The translations under genes and the position numbers were made by a program. Positions 27,501-35,874 of a DNA stretch of 64,000 nucleotides are shown piece after piece (the stretch's first letter is position 1; every line of letters begins with the position of its first letter). This DNA comes from Litoribrevibacter euphylliae. GTDB lineage: Bacteria; Pseudomonadota; Gammaproteobacteria; Pseudomonadales; Litoribrevibacteraceae. Where the stretch lies: positions 258,962 through 322,961 of the forward strand of contig NZ_JBHRSZ010000006.1 of the NCBI RefSeq assembly GCF_042646085.1, written 5' to 3'. Under the pieces are notes generated by a model. It had not been told where the DNA came from and did no database searches. It was given only the letters and a program-made list of their open reading frames with translations.

Positions 27501-28963
27501 TATCTGTAAAACTCGTTTCTGAGCCAGGCGTAGGTACGATTGCTGCTGGTGTTGCAAAAGCGTATGCCGACTTGATTACCATCTCTGGTTATGACGGTGG
27601 TACAGCGGCTAGTCCTCTGACTTCTATTAAGCACGCAGGTTCTCCATGGGAGCTTGGGTTGAGTGAAGCGCATCAGGCTCTTCGTTTCAATGACCTTCGT
27701 GACAAAGTTCGTCTTCAAACTGATGGTGGTATGAAGACCGGCTTGGACGTAGTTAAGGCTGCGATTCTAGGTGCTGAAAGCTACGGCTTTGGTACTGCTC
27801 CGATGGTTGCTTTGGGATGTAAGATTCTTCGTATCTGTCACTTGAACAACTGTGCGACCGGTGTGGCAACACAGGACGATCTGCTTCGTGATAAGCATTT
27901 CATCGGTACCGTTGAAATGGTTATGAACTACTTCCGTTTCGTAGCGCAGGAAATTCGTCAGCTATTGGCGGATATGGGCGTGAAGTCGATGGAAGAGTTG
28001 GTTGGTCGTACTGATTTGCTGGAAGTTCTGGATGGTATTACAGAGCGTCAAGGTAAGTTGGATCTAACCCCAATAATTGATAATAGTTTTGTACCTGCTG
28101 ACAAGCCTCAAACGTGTGCTGTTGAGCGAAATGCACCATACGATGAAGCAGCTAAGAATGCTCAAATCGTAGAGGATGTGTTGGCGGCTGTTGAAGCTAA
28201 ATCAGGCGGTGAGTTTGACTACAAAGTAACTAACTGTGATCGTTCTGTCGGTGCTCGCTTGTCGGGTGAAATCGCTAAGCGTTACGGCAACCAAGGTATG
28301 GCTGATGCACCTGTAACCTTGAATTTGAAAGGAACTGCGGGTCAGAGCTTCGGCGTTTGGAACGCTGGCGGTTTGGTTATGCGTCTTGAAGGTGATGCAA
28401 ACGATTATGTTGGTAAAGGCATGGCTGGCGGTAAGCTAGTAATTCGACCTCCTCAAGGTAGTCAGTTTGAAACCCAAGAAACGTCGATCATTGGTAACAC
28501 CTGTTTGTATGGTGCTACTGGCGGTAAATTATTTGCAGCGGGTACTGCTGGTGAGCGTTTTGCAGTACGTAACTCTGGTGCCCATGCGGTTATCGAAGGC
28601 GCTGGTGATCACTGCTGTGAATACATGACAGGCGGTTTCGTAACTGTGCTTGGCAATGTCGGTGTGAACTTCGGTGCAGGTATGACAGGCGGCTTTGCTT
28701 ACGTACTGGATTTAGACCGCACATTTGTTGATTGCTATAACCATGAGTTGATCGACATTCACCGTATTACTCAAGAGTCTATGGAAGAGTATCGTAGTCA
28801 CTTGAGAGAGGTGGTTAAAGAGTATGTTGCTGAAACTGGTAGTGCATGGGGTCAGCAGATTCTAGATGATTTTGATGGCTTCGTTGGTAAGTTCTGGTTG
28901 GTAAAACCAAAAGCAGCAAGCCTGGGTAAATTGTTAGATAACATGAAGTCGCGTCCTGAATAA
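24512..28963 (+). CDS. gltB: Glutamate synthase (NADPH) large subunit
   Basis: GOGAT alpha chain, 1483 aa: transfers the glutamine amide to 2-oxoglutarate. The N-terminal class II amidotransferase includes DNCGFGLIAH, whose Cys is the expected nucleophile after processing of a short propeptide. The FMN-binding synthase domain includes GEGGEDPVRFGTEKRSKIKQ, SVKLVSEPGVGT and ISGYDGGTAASPLTSIKHAG. The 3Fe-4S cysteines are in CKILRICHLNNCATGVATQ (about 1105-1123). The C-terminal beta-helix (GXXG repeats) ends the chain. gltD follows after 61 bp. A clear promoter and leader hairpin lie upstream. Confidence 0.98.
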   Translation: MSKGLYHPGDVRDNCGFGLIAHMNGEASHHLLETAIEALTCMTHRGGIAADGKTGDGCGLLIKKPDAFLREVANEQFGKSLADQYAVAMLFLDLDETLASQQRTNVEDAVKAQGLNLVGWREVPTNNDCLGPMAIDVLPRFEQLFIEAPEGMTQQELMVKLFVAKRRAEQANLGHENFYICSMSSEVLSYKGLMMPVDLPSFYLDLGDERVTTSICVFHQRFSTNTLPRWPLAQPFRYLAHNGEINTVEGNRNWAKARGSKYATPLIPELNDLQPVVNTTGSDSSSMDNMLELLLAGGMDLAQALRLIIPPAWQNAETMDPDLRAFYEYTSMHCEAWDGPAGVVMTDGRHAVCMLDRNGLRPARWVTTKNGYITLASEIGVYDYAPEDVVAKGRVGPGQMLVIDTDSGKVLHTKDVDERLKNSNPYKQWMKENAIRIESSMSEELQQAESLDQEVLKANMKMYQVTFEERDQVLRPLAEGGQEAVGSMGDDTPMAVLSQKIRPVSDFFRQKFAQVTNPPIDPLRETIVMSLETCIGAERNVFEFSPEHASRIVLSTPVLSSSKLNKLKSIDDSRFTAGTIKLEYSADEGLEAAVHRICNETVDLVKSGVTIVILSDREISEGKLPVNSFMATGAVNHRLINEGLRCDSNIVVETGWARDSHHCAVLIGFGATAIHPYLAYETLCDLVRSGELVMDPIEAQKNYRKGINKGLLKILSKMGISTIASYRSAQLFECVGLSKSVVDLCFTGVASRIEGADFSDLQSDQQALADLANRKRKPITQGGFLKFVHNSEYHTYNPDVVKLLQDAVQNGDQRAYDKYAELVNERPIATLRDMFKVKTGVNPISIDEVEPLESIYPRFDSAAMSLGALSPEAHEALAVAMNRLGGRSNSGEGGEDPVRFGTEKRSKIKQIASGRFGVTPHYLVNADVLQIKVAQGAKPGEGGQLPGGKVNDLIARLRYSVPGVTLISPPPHHDIYSIEDLAQLIFDLKQVNPDAHVSVKLVSEPGVGTIAAGVAKAYADLITISGYDGGTAASPLTSIKHAGSPWELGLSEAHQALRFNDLRDKVRLQTDGGMKTGLDVVKAAILGAESYGFGTAPMVALGCKILRICHLNNCATGVATQDDLLRDKHFIGTVEMVMNYFRFVAQEIRQLLADMGVKSMEELVGRTDLLEVLDGITERQGKLDLTPIIDNSFVPADKPQTCAVERNAPYDEAAKNAQIVEDVLAAVEAKSGGEFDYKVTNCDRSVGARLSGEIAKRYGNQGMADAPVTLNLKGTAGQSFGVWNAGGLVMRLEGDANDYVGKGMAGGKLVIRPPQGSQFETQETSIIGNTCLYGATGGKLFAAGTAGERFAVRNSGAHAVIEGAGDHCCEYMTGGFVTVLGNVGVNFGAGMTGGFAYVLDLDRTFVDCYNHELIDIHRITQESMEEYRSHLREVVKEYVAETGSAWGQQILDDFDGFVGKFWLVKPKAASLGKLLDNMKSRPE

Positions 28964-29024
28964 GGGCGCGAGTTATCTCGACAAGAACCCGTGAACGAAG
29001 CTTGAGAAAAGAGGTTGAACGGAA

Positions 29025-30437
29025 ATGGCTGAACGCTTAAATAACAATTTCCAGTTTGTCGACGTAGGCCGTCAGGATCCTAGTAAGAAGCCTGCAGAAA
29101 CTCGTAAGAAAGAGTTTAACGAAATTTACGAGCCTTTCACGTCTGAAGAAGTACGTGATCAAAGTCATCGTTGTCTGGCGTGTGGTAACCCGTACTGTGA
29201 GTGGAAGTGCCCGGTACATAACTTTATTCCTGATTGGTTGAAGTTGGTTTCTGAAGGTAACATTCTTGAAGCCGTGGAAATGAGCCACCAGACTAACTCG
29301 TTACCAGAAGTATGTGGTCGTGTATGCCCACAAGATCGTCTGTGTGAAGGCGCATGTACTCTGAATGATGGTTTTGGCGCAGTAACTATTGGTTCTGCTG
29401 AAAAGTACATCACAGATACTGCATTTGCGATGGGCTGGAAGCCAGACATGTCCAAAGTTGTTTGGACGGATAAGAAAGTTGCTGTTATCGGTGCTGGTCC
29501 TGCGGGGTTAGGTTGTGCTGATATCTTGGTTCGTAATGGTGTTAAGCCTGTCGTCTTTGATAAGTACCCAGAAATTGGTGGCCTACTTACGTTCGGTATT
29601 CCTGAATTTAAGTTGGAAAAAGACGTAATGAAACGCCGTCGTGAAGTGTTTACGGAGATGGGTGTTGAGTTCCGCTTGAGCACTGAAATCGGTAAAGACA
29701 TCGCGTTTGACGAAATTCTAAAAGAATACGATGCCGTATTCCTTGGTATGGGCACATATAACTACATGAAGGGTGGTTTCCCTGGTGAAGACCTACCTGG
29801 TGTGTATGATGCTCTTCCGTTCTTGATTTCTAATGTAAACCGTAACCTTGGTTTTGAGAAAGATCCTTCTGAATTCATTGATATGAAAGGTAAGAAAGTG
29901 ATCGTTCTTGGTGGTGGTGACACTGCGATGGACTGTAATCGTACTTCTATCCGTCAAGGTGCTGAAGCGGTTACTTGTGCGTATCGTCGTGATGAAGCCA
30001 ACATGCCTGGTTCTGTTCGTGAAGTTGCGAATGCAAAAGAAGAAGGTGTTCAATTCCTATTTAACCGTCAACCTGTTGCCATCATTGGTGAAGAGAAGGT
30101 TGAAGGGGTTAAGGTTGTTGAAACACGCCTTGGTGAACCCGATGAGAATGGTCGTCGTCGCCCTGAAGTCATCGAAGGTTCAGAGCAAGTGCTTCCAGCG
30201 GATGCTGTATTGGTTGCTTTCGGTTTCCGTCCAAGTCCAGCGGACTGGTTCGAAGATCATGACGTTAAAACCAATGACTGGGGTGGCGTAATTGCTCCTG
30301 AAGCTCAAGGTTATCAAACGACTAACCCGAAAGTGTTCGCCGGTGGTGACATGGTTCGAGGTTCTGACTTGGTAGTAACTGCGATCTATGAAGGTCGTCA
30401 GGCAGCGGAAGGCATTCTGGATTATCTGGAAGTCTAA
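29025..30437 (+). CDS. gltD: Glutamate synthase (NADPH) small subunit
   Basis: GOGAT beta chain, 470 aa: takes electrons from NADPH via FAD and passes them through 4Fe-4S centres to GltB. The N-terminal cysteines are in CLACGNPYCEWKCPVHN and CGRVCPQDRLCEGAC. The FAD-binding GAGPAGLGCAD and NADPH-binding VLGGGDTAMDCNR motifs are intact, and the C-terminal FAD motif is VFAGGDMVRGSDLVVTAI. Same operon as gltB, closed by a terminator. Confidence 0.98.
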   Translation: MAERLNNNFQFVDVGRQDPSKKPAETRKKEFNEIYEPFTSEEVRDQSHRCLACGNPYCEWKCPVHNFIPDWLKLVSEGNILEAVEMSHQTNSLPEVCGRVCPQDRLCEGACTLNDGFGAVTIGSAEKYITDTAFAMGWKPDMSKVVWTDKKVAVIGAGPAGLGCADILVRNGVKPVVFDKYPEIGGLLTFGIPEFKLEKDVMKRRREVFTEMGVEFRLSTEIGKDIAFDEILKEYDAVFLGMGTYNYMKGGFPGEDLPGVYDALPFLISNVNRNLGFEKDPSEFIDMKGKKVIVLGGGDTAMDCNRTSIRQGAEAVTCAYRRDEANMPGSVREVANAKEEGVQFLFNRQPVAIIGEEKVEGVKVVETRLGEPDENGRRRPEVIEGSEQVLPADAVLVAFGFRPSPADWFEDHDVKTNDWGGVIAPEAQGYQTTNPKVFAGGDMVRGSDLVVTAIYEGRQAAEGILDYLEV

Positions 30438-30455
30438 TTAACGCTGACCAAAGTC

Positions 30456-30497
30456 AAAAAAAAGCCCGGTATGTTTCAACATGCTGGGCTTTTTTTT
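30456..30497. terminator. gltBD terminator
   Basis: An A tract leads into AGCCC, which pairs with GGGCT and is followed by eight or more T. The loop region itself can pair (ATGT with ACAT). Strong on the plus strand. Confidence 0.9.
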
Positions 30498-30557
30498 GTC
30501 TTTTTGGTTATCATTAGGCGCAATTTTTGATAACCCAAGAAATACTCTGGAGACAAC

Positions 30558-31640
30558 ATGACCGAAGTTAAAGCTGAGCTTAAAAACGATCGTTTTTTAC
30601 GTGCTTTATTACGTGAGCCTGTGGATCGTACGCCGATCTGGATGATGCGTCAGGCGGGTCGTTATCTTCCTGAGTATCGTGCTTCACGTGCTAATGCGGG
30701 CAGCTTTATGGATCTGTGTATGAATGCAGATTTTGCTTGTGAAGTGACACTGCAGCCTTTAGATCGTTATTCTGGTTTGGACGCCGCTATCCTGTTTTCA
30801 GATATTCTGACCATTCCTGACGCTATGGGCTTAGGGCTATATTTTGAAACAGGCGAAGGCCCTAAGTTTAAGAAAGTCGTTGAAACGGAAGCAGATGTTA
30901 ATGCCCTGCCGATTGTAAACATGGAAGCGGGTGACCTGTCTTATGTTACAAAAGCGGTTTCAACCATCCGTCGCGAGTTAAATGGTCGTGTGCCTTTGAT
31001 TGGTTTCTCTGGAAGCCCATGGACATTGGCAACCTATATGGTTGAAGGCGGTTCTTCGAAAGACTTCCGAAAAGTTAAAGCCATGATGTATAACCAGCCA
31101 GAAGTGATGCATCAGTTATTGGATAAACTAGCTCAGTCAGTAACAGGGTATCTAAACGCACAGATTGATGCCGGGGCACAAGCGGTGCAGATTTTTGATA
31201 CTTGGGGTGGTTCGCTAAGTGATCGTTGTTATCGTGAGTTTTCTCTGAAGTATATGGAGAAAATTGTAGCTGGTCTGAAACGTGAAAGTGAAGGTCGTAA
31301 GGTTCCTGTGATCTTATTCACCAAAGGTGGTGGTCAGTGGTTGGAATCAATGGCGGATACTGGTTGTGATGCGCTTGGTTTGGACTGGACGACGGATATC
31401 GGCAATGCTCGTGGTCGAGTTGGAAGCCGTGTTGCGTTACAAGGGAATATGGACCCATGTGTTCTTTATGCTGATCCTAAGATTATCCGTGAAGAAGTAA
31501 AAACAATTCTAGATAGTTATGGTCAAGGTACTGGCCATGTCTTCAACCTGGGTCATGGCATTCATCAGTGGGTAGACCCTGAACATGCAAAGGCTTTTAT
31601 TGAAGCGGTAGAAGAACTAAGCCCTCAATATCACGGTTAA
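30558..31640 (+). CDS. hemE: Uroporphyrinogen decarboxylase
   Basis: Converts uroporphyrinogen III to coproporphyrinogen III in haem synthesis; 360 aa, full length. The family signature is near the N-terminus (PVDRTPIWMMRQAGRYLPEYR), the catalytic Asp lies in AILFSDILTIPDAMG, and the second signature is GFSGSPWTLATYM. The C-terminal HVFNLGHGIHQWVDPEH is also conserved. GGAG lies 6 nt before the ATG. It stands alone between two terminators. Confidence 0.97.
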   Translation: MTEVKAELKNDRFLRALLREPVDRTPIWMMRQAGRYLPEYRASRANAGSFMDLCMNADFACEVTLQPLDRYSGLDAAILFSDILTIPDAMGLGLYFETGEGPKFKKVVETEADVNALPIVNMEAGDLSYVTKAVSTIRRELNGRVPLIGFSGSPWTLATYMVEGGSSKDFRKVKAMMYNQPEVMHQLLDKLAQSVTGYLNAQIDAGAQAVQIFDTWGGSLSDRCYREFSLKYMEKIVAGLKRESEGRKVPVILFTKGGGQWLESMADTGCDALGLDWTTDIGNARGRVGSRVALQGNMDPCVLYADPKIIREEVKTILDSYGQGTGHVFNLGHGIHQWVDPEHAKAFIEAVEELSPQYHG

Positions 31641-31659
31641 TTACTAAGTTGTGATACTA

Positions 31660-31687
31660 AAAAAGCCAGCGAAATGCTGGCTTTTTA
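31660..31687. terminator. Bidirectional terminator between hemE and crp
   Basis: AAAAAGCCAGC, an AAAT-type loop and GCTGGCTTTTT form an 11-bp hairpin with A and T tracts. It serves hemE (plus) and the convergent regulator gene (minus). Confidence 0.93.
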
Positions 31688-31707
31688 ATAACTGAAGAAA
31701 AGAGAAG

Positions 31708-32346
31708 TTATCGTGTTCCGTAGACCACCATGGTTTTCCCTTTTACGGAAACAAGCCCTTGTTCTTCTAGAGTCTTGAGTACGCGTCCTACCATTTCACG
31801 TGAACAGCCGACAATTCGGCCGATTTCCTGACGTGTGATTTTAATTTGCATGCCGTCTGGGTGCGTCATGGCATCCGGTTCTTTGGTCAGCTCCAGAAGA
31901 GTTCGAGCAACACGACCAGTTACATCTAGGAAGGCTAAATCCCCAACCTTACGGGTCGTAGCTCTTAGACGATTGGCCATTTGTTTGCCAAGCATGTAAA
32001 GAATTTCTGGGGATGATTGAGTAAACTCGCGGAACTTGCTGTAACCGATTTCAGCGACTTCACATTCTGTTTTTGCTTTAATCCAAGCGGAACGCGTTTC
32101 TTCTTGATCGAATAGGCCCATTTCACCGAAAAAGTCACCGGCGTTTAAATAGGCCATGATCATTTCACGTCCATCGTCATCTTCAATGATGACGGCTACT
32201 GATCCTTTCACAATGTAGTAAAGAGAATCACATTCATCGCCAGCATAGATGATGGTGCTTTTACTTGGGTATTTTCTGCGATGGCATTGAGCTACAAAAG
32301 CGTCCAAATGCTTGTTGGTTTCTACTGGCTTAATAATGCTAGTCAT
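31708..32346 (-). CDS. cAMP-responsive regulator, CRP/Vfr family
   Basis: A 212-aa CRP/FNR-superfamily dimeric activator, closest in type to E. coli CRP and Pseudomonas Vfr. The cAMP pocket FFGEMGLFDQEETRSAW keeps the Glu, Arg and Ser ligands. The dimer helix is MANRLRATTRKVGDLAFLDV. The winged helix-turn-helix is ITRQEIGRIVGCSREMVGRVLKTLEE, with the R-E-x-x-x-R recognition pattern. The divergent OsmC gene upstream mirrors the E. coli crp-yhfA pair. A candidate CRP half-site pair overlaps its own promoter region. In Vfr-like systems it would control type IV pili and virulence traits. Confidence 0.92.
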   Translation of the reverse strand: MTSIIKPVETNKHLDAFVAQCHRRKYPSKSTIIYAGDECDSLYYIVKGSVAVIIEDDDGREMIMAYLNAGDFFGEMGLFDQEETRSAWIKAKTECEVAEIGYSKFREFTQSSPEILYMLGKQMANRLRATTRKVGDLAFLDVTGRVARTLLELTKEPDAMTHPDGMQIKITRQEIGRIVGCSREMVGRVLKTLEEQGLVSVKGKTMVVYGTR

Positions 32347-32667
32347 AGGCTAAACCTGAGAGATCCCTTTGGTATTTGTGTGATTCTTTTTCACAAAGGC
32401 AATTATGTTAGAGCTATTGTGTTAATCCAATATTGGCCTTGTTTCGTGTGAACAGAGACTTACTAAGAATAGACTAGTCTACCAAATATTCCTCTAATTT
32501 CCTTTTGTTAGGCCGACTCTTGTCAGCTTCTTATGCAGTTAGTGTTCTACATATATGATATTAAAGAACTTTATAAATTATTTTCAGATGTTTTGCTAGG
32601 AATGTGATCCAGTTACAATGTTCACCTGAAAAATAAAGTGTCCACCTCCAAAAATAACGGTGAAGCA
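32347..32667. other. Divergent intergenic region between crp and osmC-like genes
   Basis: 321 bp, A/T-rich. It holds a TTTGTG/CACAAA dyad (32375-32397) near crp and a TGTGATCCAGTTACA element at about 32603-32617 near the other gene. The open frame of the osmC-like gene extends back to a GTG at 32638, but those codons look non-conserved. Nothing else stands out. Confidence 0.5.
32375..32397. promoter_or_regulatory. Candidate CRP/Vfr autoregulatory site
   Basis: TTTGTG (32375-32380) and CACAAA (32392-32397) form a dyad containing TGTGA and TCACA half-sites, spaced 7 rather than the usual 6 nt. It starts about 30 bp upstream of the regulator's own ATG. Off-consensus spacing makes this tentative. 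Confidence 0.35.
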
Positions 32668-33087
32668 ATGAAAGCACGTATTAAATGGGTTGAAAATGTA
32701 AGTTTCCTGGGCGAGTCAGGCACTGGTCATACAGTACTGATGGATGGGCCTGAAGATCATGGTGGTCGTAACATTGGTATGCGTCCAATGGAAACGTTAT
32801 TGATTGGTATGGGCGGCTGCGCTTCCTTTGATGTGGTGAGTATTTTGAAAAAATCTCGCCAGCAAGTGACAGACTGTGTAGCAGAAATTGAAGCTGAGCG
32901 TGCCGATGAAGTACCTGCGGTTTTCACTAAGATCCATTTGCATTTCAAAGTCAGTGGTAACAACTTGAAAGAATCTCAGGTGAAGCGTGCAGTGGAATTA
33001 TCGGCTGAGAAATATTGCTCTGCGTCGATTATGCTTGGTAAAGCAGGTGTTGAGATTACACACGGTTATGAAATGATCGAGGGCTGA
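32668..33087 (+). CDS. OsmC family protein (YhfA-like)
   Basis: A 139-aa OsmC/Ohr-fold protein with both family cysteines, in GMGGCASFDVV and EKYCSASIML, consistent with a thiol-dependent peroxidase-like role. E. coli YhfA, next to crp, is the same type; its substrate is not established. The ATG at 32668 has GGTGA 4 nt upstream and is preferred over the GTG at 32638. The next gene starts one base after its stop, so the two are translationally coupled. Confidence 0.88.
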   Translation: MKARIKWVENVSFLGESGTGHTVLMDGPEDHGGRNIGMRPMETLLIGMGGCASFDVVSILKKSRQQVTDCVAEIEAERADEVPAVFTKIHLHFKVSGNNLKESQVKRAVELSAEKYCSASIMLGKAGVEITHGYEMIEG

Positions 33088-33088
33088 T

Positions 33089-33499
33089 ATGGCTATCGAA
33101 CGTCCAGCTAGACATGCCGGATTACGGCATGTCGCTTTGTTTGTGAATAACTTTGAAGAATGTCTGACTTTCTATACCGACTTGTTGGGAATGGAGGTCG
33201 AATGGCATCCTGATCCTGATAACATCTACCTGTGTTCAGGCAATGACAATCTTGCCTTGCATCGAGCGACGGAAGCCCCGACTCGTGCTGGCCAACGACT
33301 TGACCATATCGGTTTTATTTTAGATGACATGGATGATGTCGATCGCTGGTATGATTTTCTCACAGAGAATGGCGTTAAGGCACAGAGCAAGCCTCGTACG
33401 CATCGTGATGGTGCACGAAGCTTCTACTGTCTTGACCCTGACGGTGTCACCGTACAGATGATTTATCATCCACCTATTTCTAAAGGGGCTGCGCAATAA
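33089..33499 (+). CDS. VOC (glyoxalase-fold) family protein
   Basis: A 136-aa single-chain vicinal-oxygen-chelate protein with two beta-alpha-beta-beta-beta modules. Module 1 starts GLRHVALFVNNFEECLTFYTDLLGMEV and module 2 LDHIGFILDDMDDVDRWYDFL. The two usual His ligands are present, but the final Glu ligand position reads Gln (GVTVQMIYHP), so metal binding or reaction may differ from glyoxalase I. The substrate is unknown. It is coupled to the OsmC-like gene. Confidence 0.85.
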   Translation: MAIERPARHAGLRHVALFVNNFEECLTFYTDLLGMEVEWHPDPDNIYLCSGNDNLALHRATEAPTRAGQRLDHIGFILDDMDDVDRWYDFLTENGVKAQSKPRTHRDGARSFYCLDPDGVTVQMIYHPPISKGAAQ

Positions 33500-33675
33500 C
33501 TGCGTAGCCTTCTTTCTTTAGTCCAATTAATTTTGTCTTTGGAATCCTTTTTATAGCGACTTTTGGTTGGGCTCAAGAAGCCCTGATAGTCTCTCTCGTA
33601 ATGCTCTCGCAATTGTTACTCCTCACACTATACTGAAGTTATCTTCAACCTCTTGAAACAAGTGGCGTAGCAGGC

Positions 33676-35874
33676 ATGGAGTTGCCAAAAACTGAACATA
33701 TTGATGCCAAGCATGGGCTAAGAAAACAACTGCTCGTATTAACAGCGGTACTGGTTCTTGGTGTCTGGGCTATTGTGTCGCATTTACGAAGTTTGCAAGT
33801 CGATTTGGTCGAATCAACGACCATTCAAAGTGCCAGTCAGTACAGTCAGATGTTGACAGTCTTCCGAACTTTGTACACGTCAGAAGTTGTGCAGAAGCTG
33901 ACTTCTGAAGGCATTCAGGTGACTCATGATTATCATCAACAACAAGGTGCTATTCCTTTACCCGCTACTCTGACCATACTCCTTGCGGATCGCATTGGGG
34001 ATAAAGGCAAGGATCTATCGGCTAAGCTCTACAGTCCTTACCCGTTTCCTTCGCGGGAGAGCCGCAGTGGTTTGAAAGATGATTTTGCAAAAGAAGCCTG
34101 GGAATATTTTAACTCAGGAAGCCAGGACGCCTATGTCAAAGTTGAGGACTTTGGCGAGCAAGTCAATGTTCGCTATGCCGTCGCGGATCGAATGCGTGCC
34201 TCCTGTGTCAGTTGTCATAATTCTCATCCCCAAACTCCGAAAGATAATTGGCGTACAGGTGATGTGCGTGGTGTCCTTGAAGTGGTTATGCCGATTGATC
34301 AAGGCTTGGCTAAGGTGGATCAAATCTTTATCGAGGTTGGAAGCCTTTCAGTTCTCTTGTTGGTTCTCACCTTTGGATCCATTGCGCTAATAATCTTCCG
34401 TTTGCAAGAGCAAAAAAACCGCATTGAGACAATGAACGAACAGCTGGCCAGTGAAGTGACGGAGCGGAAAATCGCGGAAGAAGAAGCGACTGCTGCAAAA
34501 GAAGAAGCTGTGGCGGCTAATCAAGCGAAGTCTATCTTCTTAGCCAACATTACCCATGAAATTCGCACGCCAATGAACGCCATTTTGGGGTACGCGCAGA
34601 TCCTGCAGCGCGATAGTGAGTTGACTCAGGATCAGCAGAATTCGGTGTCTATCATCAATAAGTCGGGTGGACACCTGTTGGGCTTGATCAATGATGTCTT
34701 GGAGATATCTCGAATAGAGGCAGGCGAGCATACCTTAAAAGAGGAATCGTTCGATCTGGTTGAACTGTTGAACGACTTAAGTGAGATGTTCCACCTCAAG
34801 GCCAAGCAAAAAGGGCTGCGTTGGCAAGTCGAGAACGACTTTCCTTCGCCTAAATTACCTGTCGTGGGAGACGCTGGTAAGCTGCGCCAGATACTTATCA
34901 ATCTGGTAGGTAATGCGATTAAGTTTACTGACGATGGCTTTGTGCAGTTATCCGTTACTACGGTTCATGATAATGATTATCAGTTTGAAATCATGGATAG
35001 TGGCCCTGGAATCTCTAAAGAGCATCAGCAATCTATCTTGGAGCCGTTTACACAGGGTGCAAACGTACACGACAAGGGTGGTACAGGGCTGGGCTTGGCG
35101 ATATCAGTAAAATACTTAAAGATGATGGGCAGTGATTTACTGCTGGAATCAGAGTTAGGAGAAGGAACCAGGATTCATTTTTGCCTCAATTTGGTGTTGT
35201 CAGGTGATGAAGACCTAGGAGTTGAAATTAACGACCGGGTTGTCGGGTTAAAAGCTGAATACAAAGTGACGGTATTGGTCATTGATGACATTGAAATCAA
35301 TCGGCAACTACTTCATCGTATGTTAACGGATATTAGGGTTGAGGTGGTTTCGGCTGGAGGTGGTGCTGAAGCCTTATCGTTATTGGAAACCAATGATGTT
35401 GATCTTATTTTGACGGATTTATTTATGCCCGATATGGATGGATTGGCTTTGTTGAAAGAAATAAAACAGCAATCGAAATGGGAGGGCATTCCTTTGATTG
35501 CGATCAGCGCATCCAGCCTGCAGACAGAGCGGCAGCACTACTTGGATTTAGGCTTTAATGACTATATTTCCAAACCATTTTATTTTGAAAGTGTTTATCA
35601 ATGCCTTCAAACGCATTTGCACGTTGAGTTTGATTACCAGAAAACCTCTTCTGGTCAGTCAATTTCGTCATCAAAAACTAAGATGGATGGTCAAATGAAA
35701 CAAGACCTTCTTAAATACGCCGAGCTCTATCAAGTGTCGGAAATAGAAGGGGTGATTCAGTCGGCTACCAATGAACATCAGGATTGGGTACGAATCGTGC
35801 AGCAATTCATCGCTGATTATGACATGGAGGGGTTGATCCGCTATGTTCAGGAATTGGAGGTGAGCGATGAGTGA
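33676..35874 (+). CDS. Hybrid histidine kinase with haem-c-type periplasmic sensor
   Basis: A 732-aa membrane sensor kinase. TM1 is at about 17-37. The periplasmic Tll0287-like (DUF3365) domain contains CVSCH at residues 177-181, a covalent haem c motif. TM2 is at about 218-242, then a coiled coil (about 250-285). HisKA has NITHEIRTPMN (phospho-acceptor His294). The HATPase has intact N and G boxes (NLVGNAIKFTD, DSGPGIS, GGTGLGLAIS). The receiver's acceptor Asp is about 581 (TDLFMPDMDG). No Hpt His is visible in the tail. It overlaps the next gene by 8 bp. Redox or gas sensing is an inference. Confidence 0.85.
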   Translation: MELPKTEHIDAKHGLRKQLLVLTAVLVLGVWAIVSHLRSLQVDLVESTTIQSASQYSQMLTVFRTLYTSEVVQKLTSEGIQVTHDYHQQQGAIPLPATLTILLADRIGDKGKDLSAKLYSPYPFPSRESRSGLKDDFAKEAWEYFNSGSQDAYVKVEDFGEQVNVRYAVADRMRASCVSCHNSHPQTPKDNWRTGDVRGVLEVVMPIDQGLAKVDQIFIEVGSLSVLLLVLTFGSIALIIFRLQEQKNRIETMNEQLASEVTERKIAEEEATAAKEEAVAANQAKSIFLANITHEIRTPMNAILGYAQILQRDSELTQDQQNSVSIINKSGGHLLGLINDVLEISRIEAGEHTLKEESFDLVELLNDLSEMFHLKAKQKGLRWQVENDFPSPKLPVVGDAGKLRQILINLVGNAIKFTDDGFVQLSVTTVHDNDYQFEIMDSGPGISKEHQQSILEPFTQGANVHDKGGTGLGLAISVKYLKMMGSDLLLESELGEGTRIHFCLNLVLSGDEDLGVEINDRVVGLKAEYKVTVLVIDDIEINRQLLHRMLTDIRVEVVSAGGGAEALSLLETNDVDLILTDLFMPDMDGLALLKEIKQQSKWEGIPLIAISASSLQTERQHYLDLGFNDYISKPFYFESVYQCLQTHLHVEFDYQKTSSGQSISSSKTKMDGQMKQDLLKYAELYQVSEIEGVIQSATNEHQDWVRIVQQFIADYDMEGLIRYVQELEVSDE

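Noticed and set aside
29165..29755. Long minus-strand open frame (196 codons) inside gltD
   Set aside because: It lies antisense to conserved FAD and iron-sulfur codons of gltD, resembles no protein I know, and is explained by codon bias on the coding strand.
33567..33581. GGGCT-AGCCC hairpin after the VOC gene as a terminator
   Set aside because: A 5-bp stem with no T run is too weak to call.
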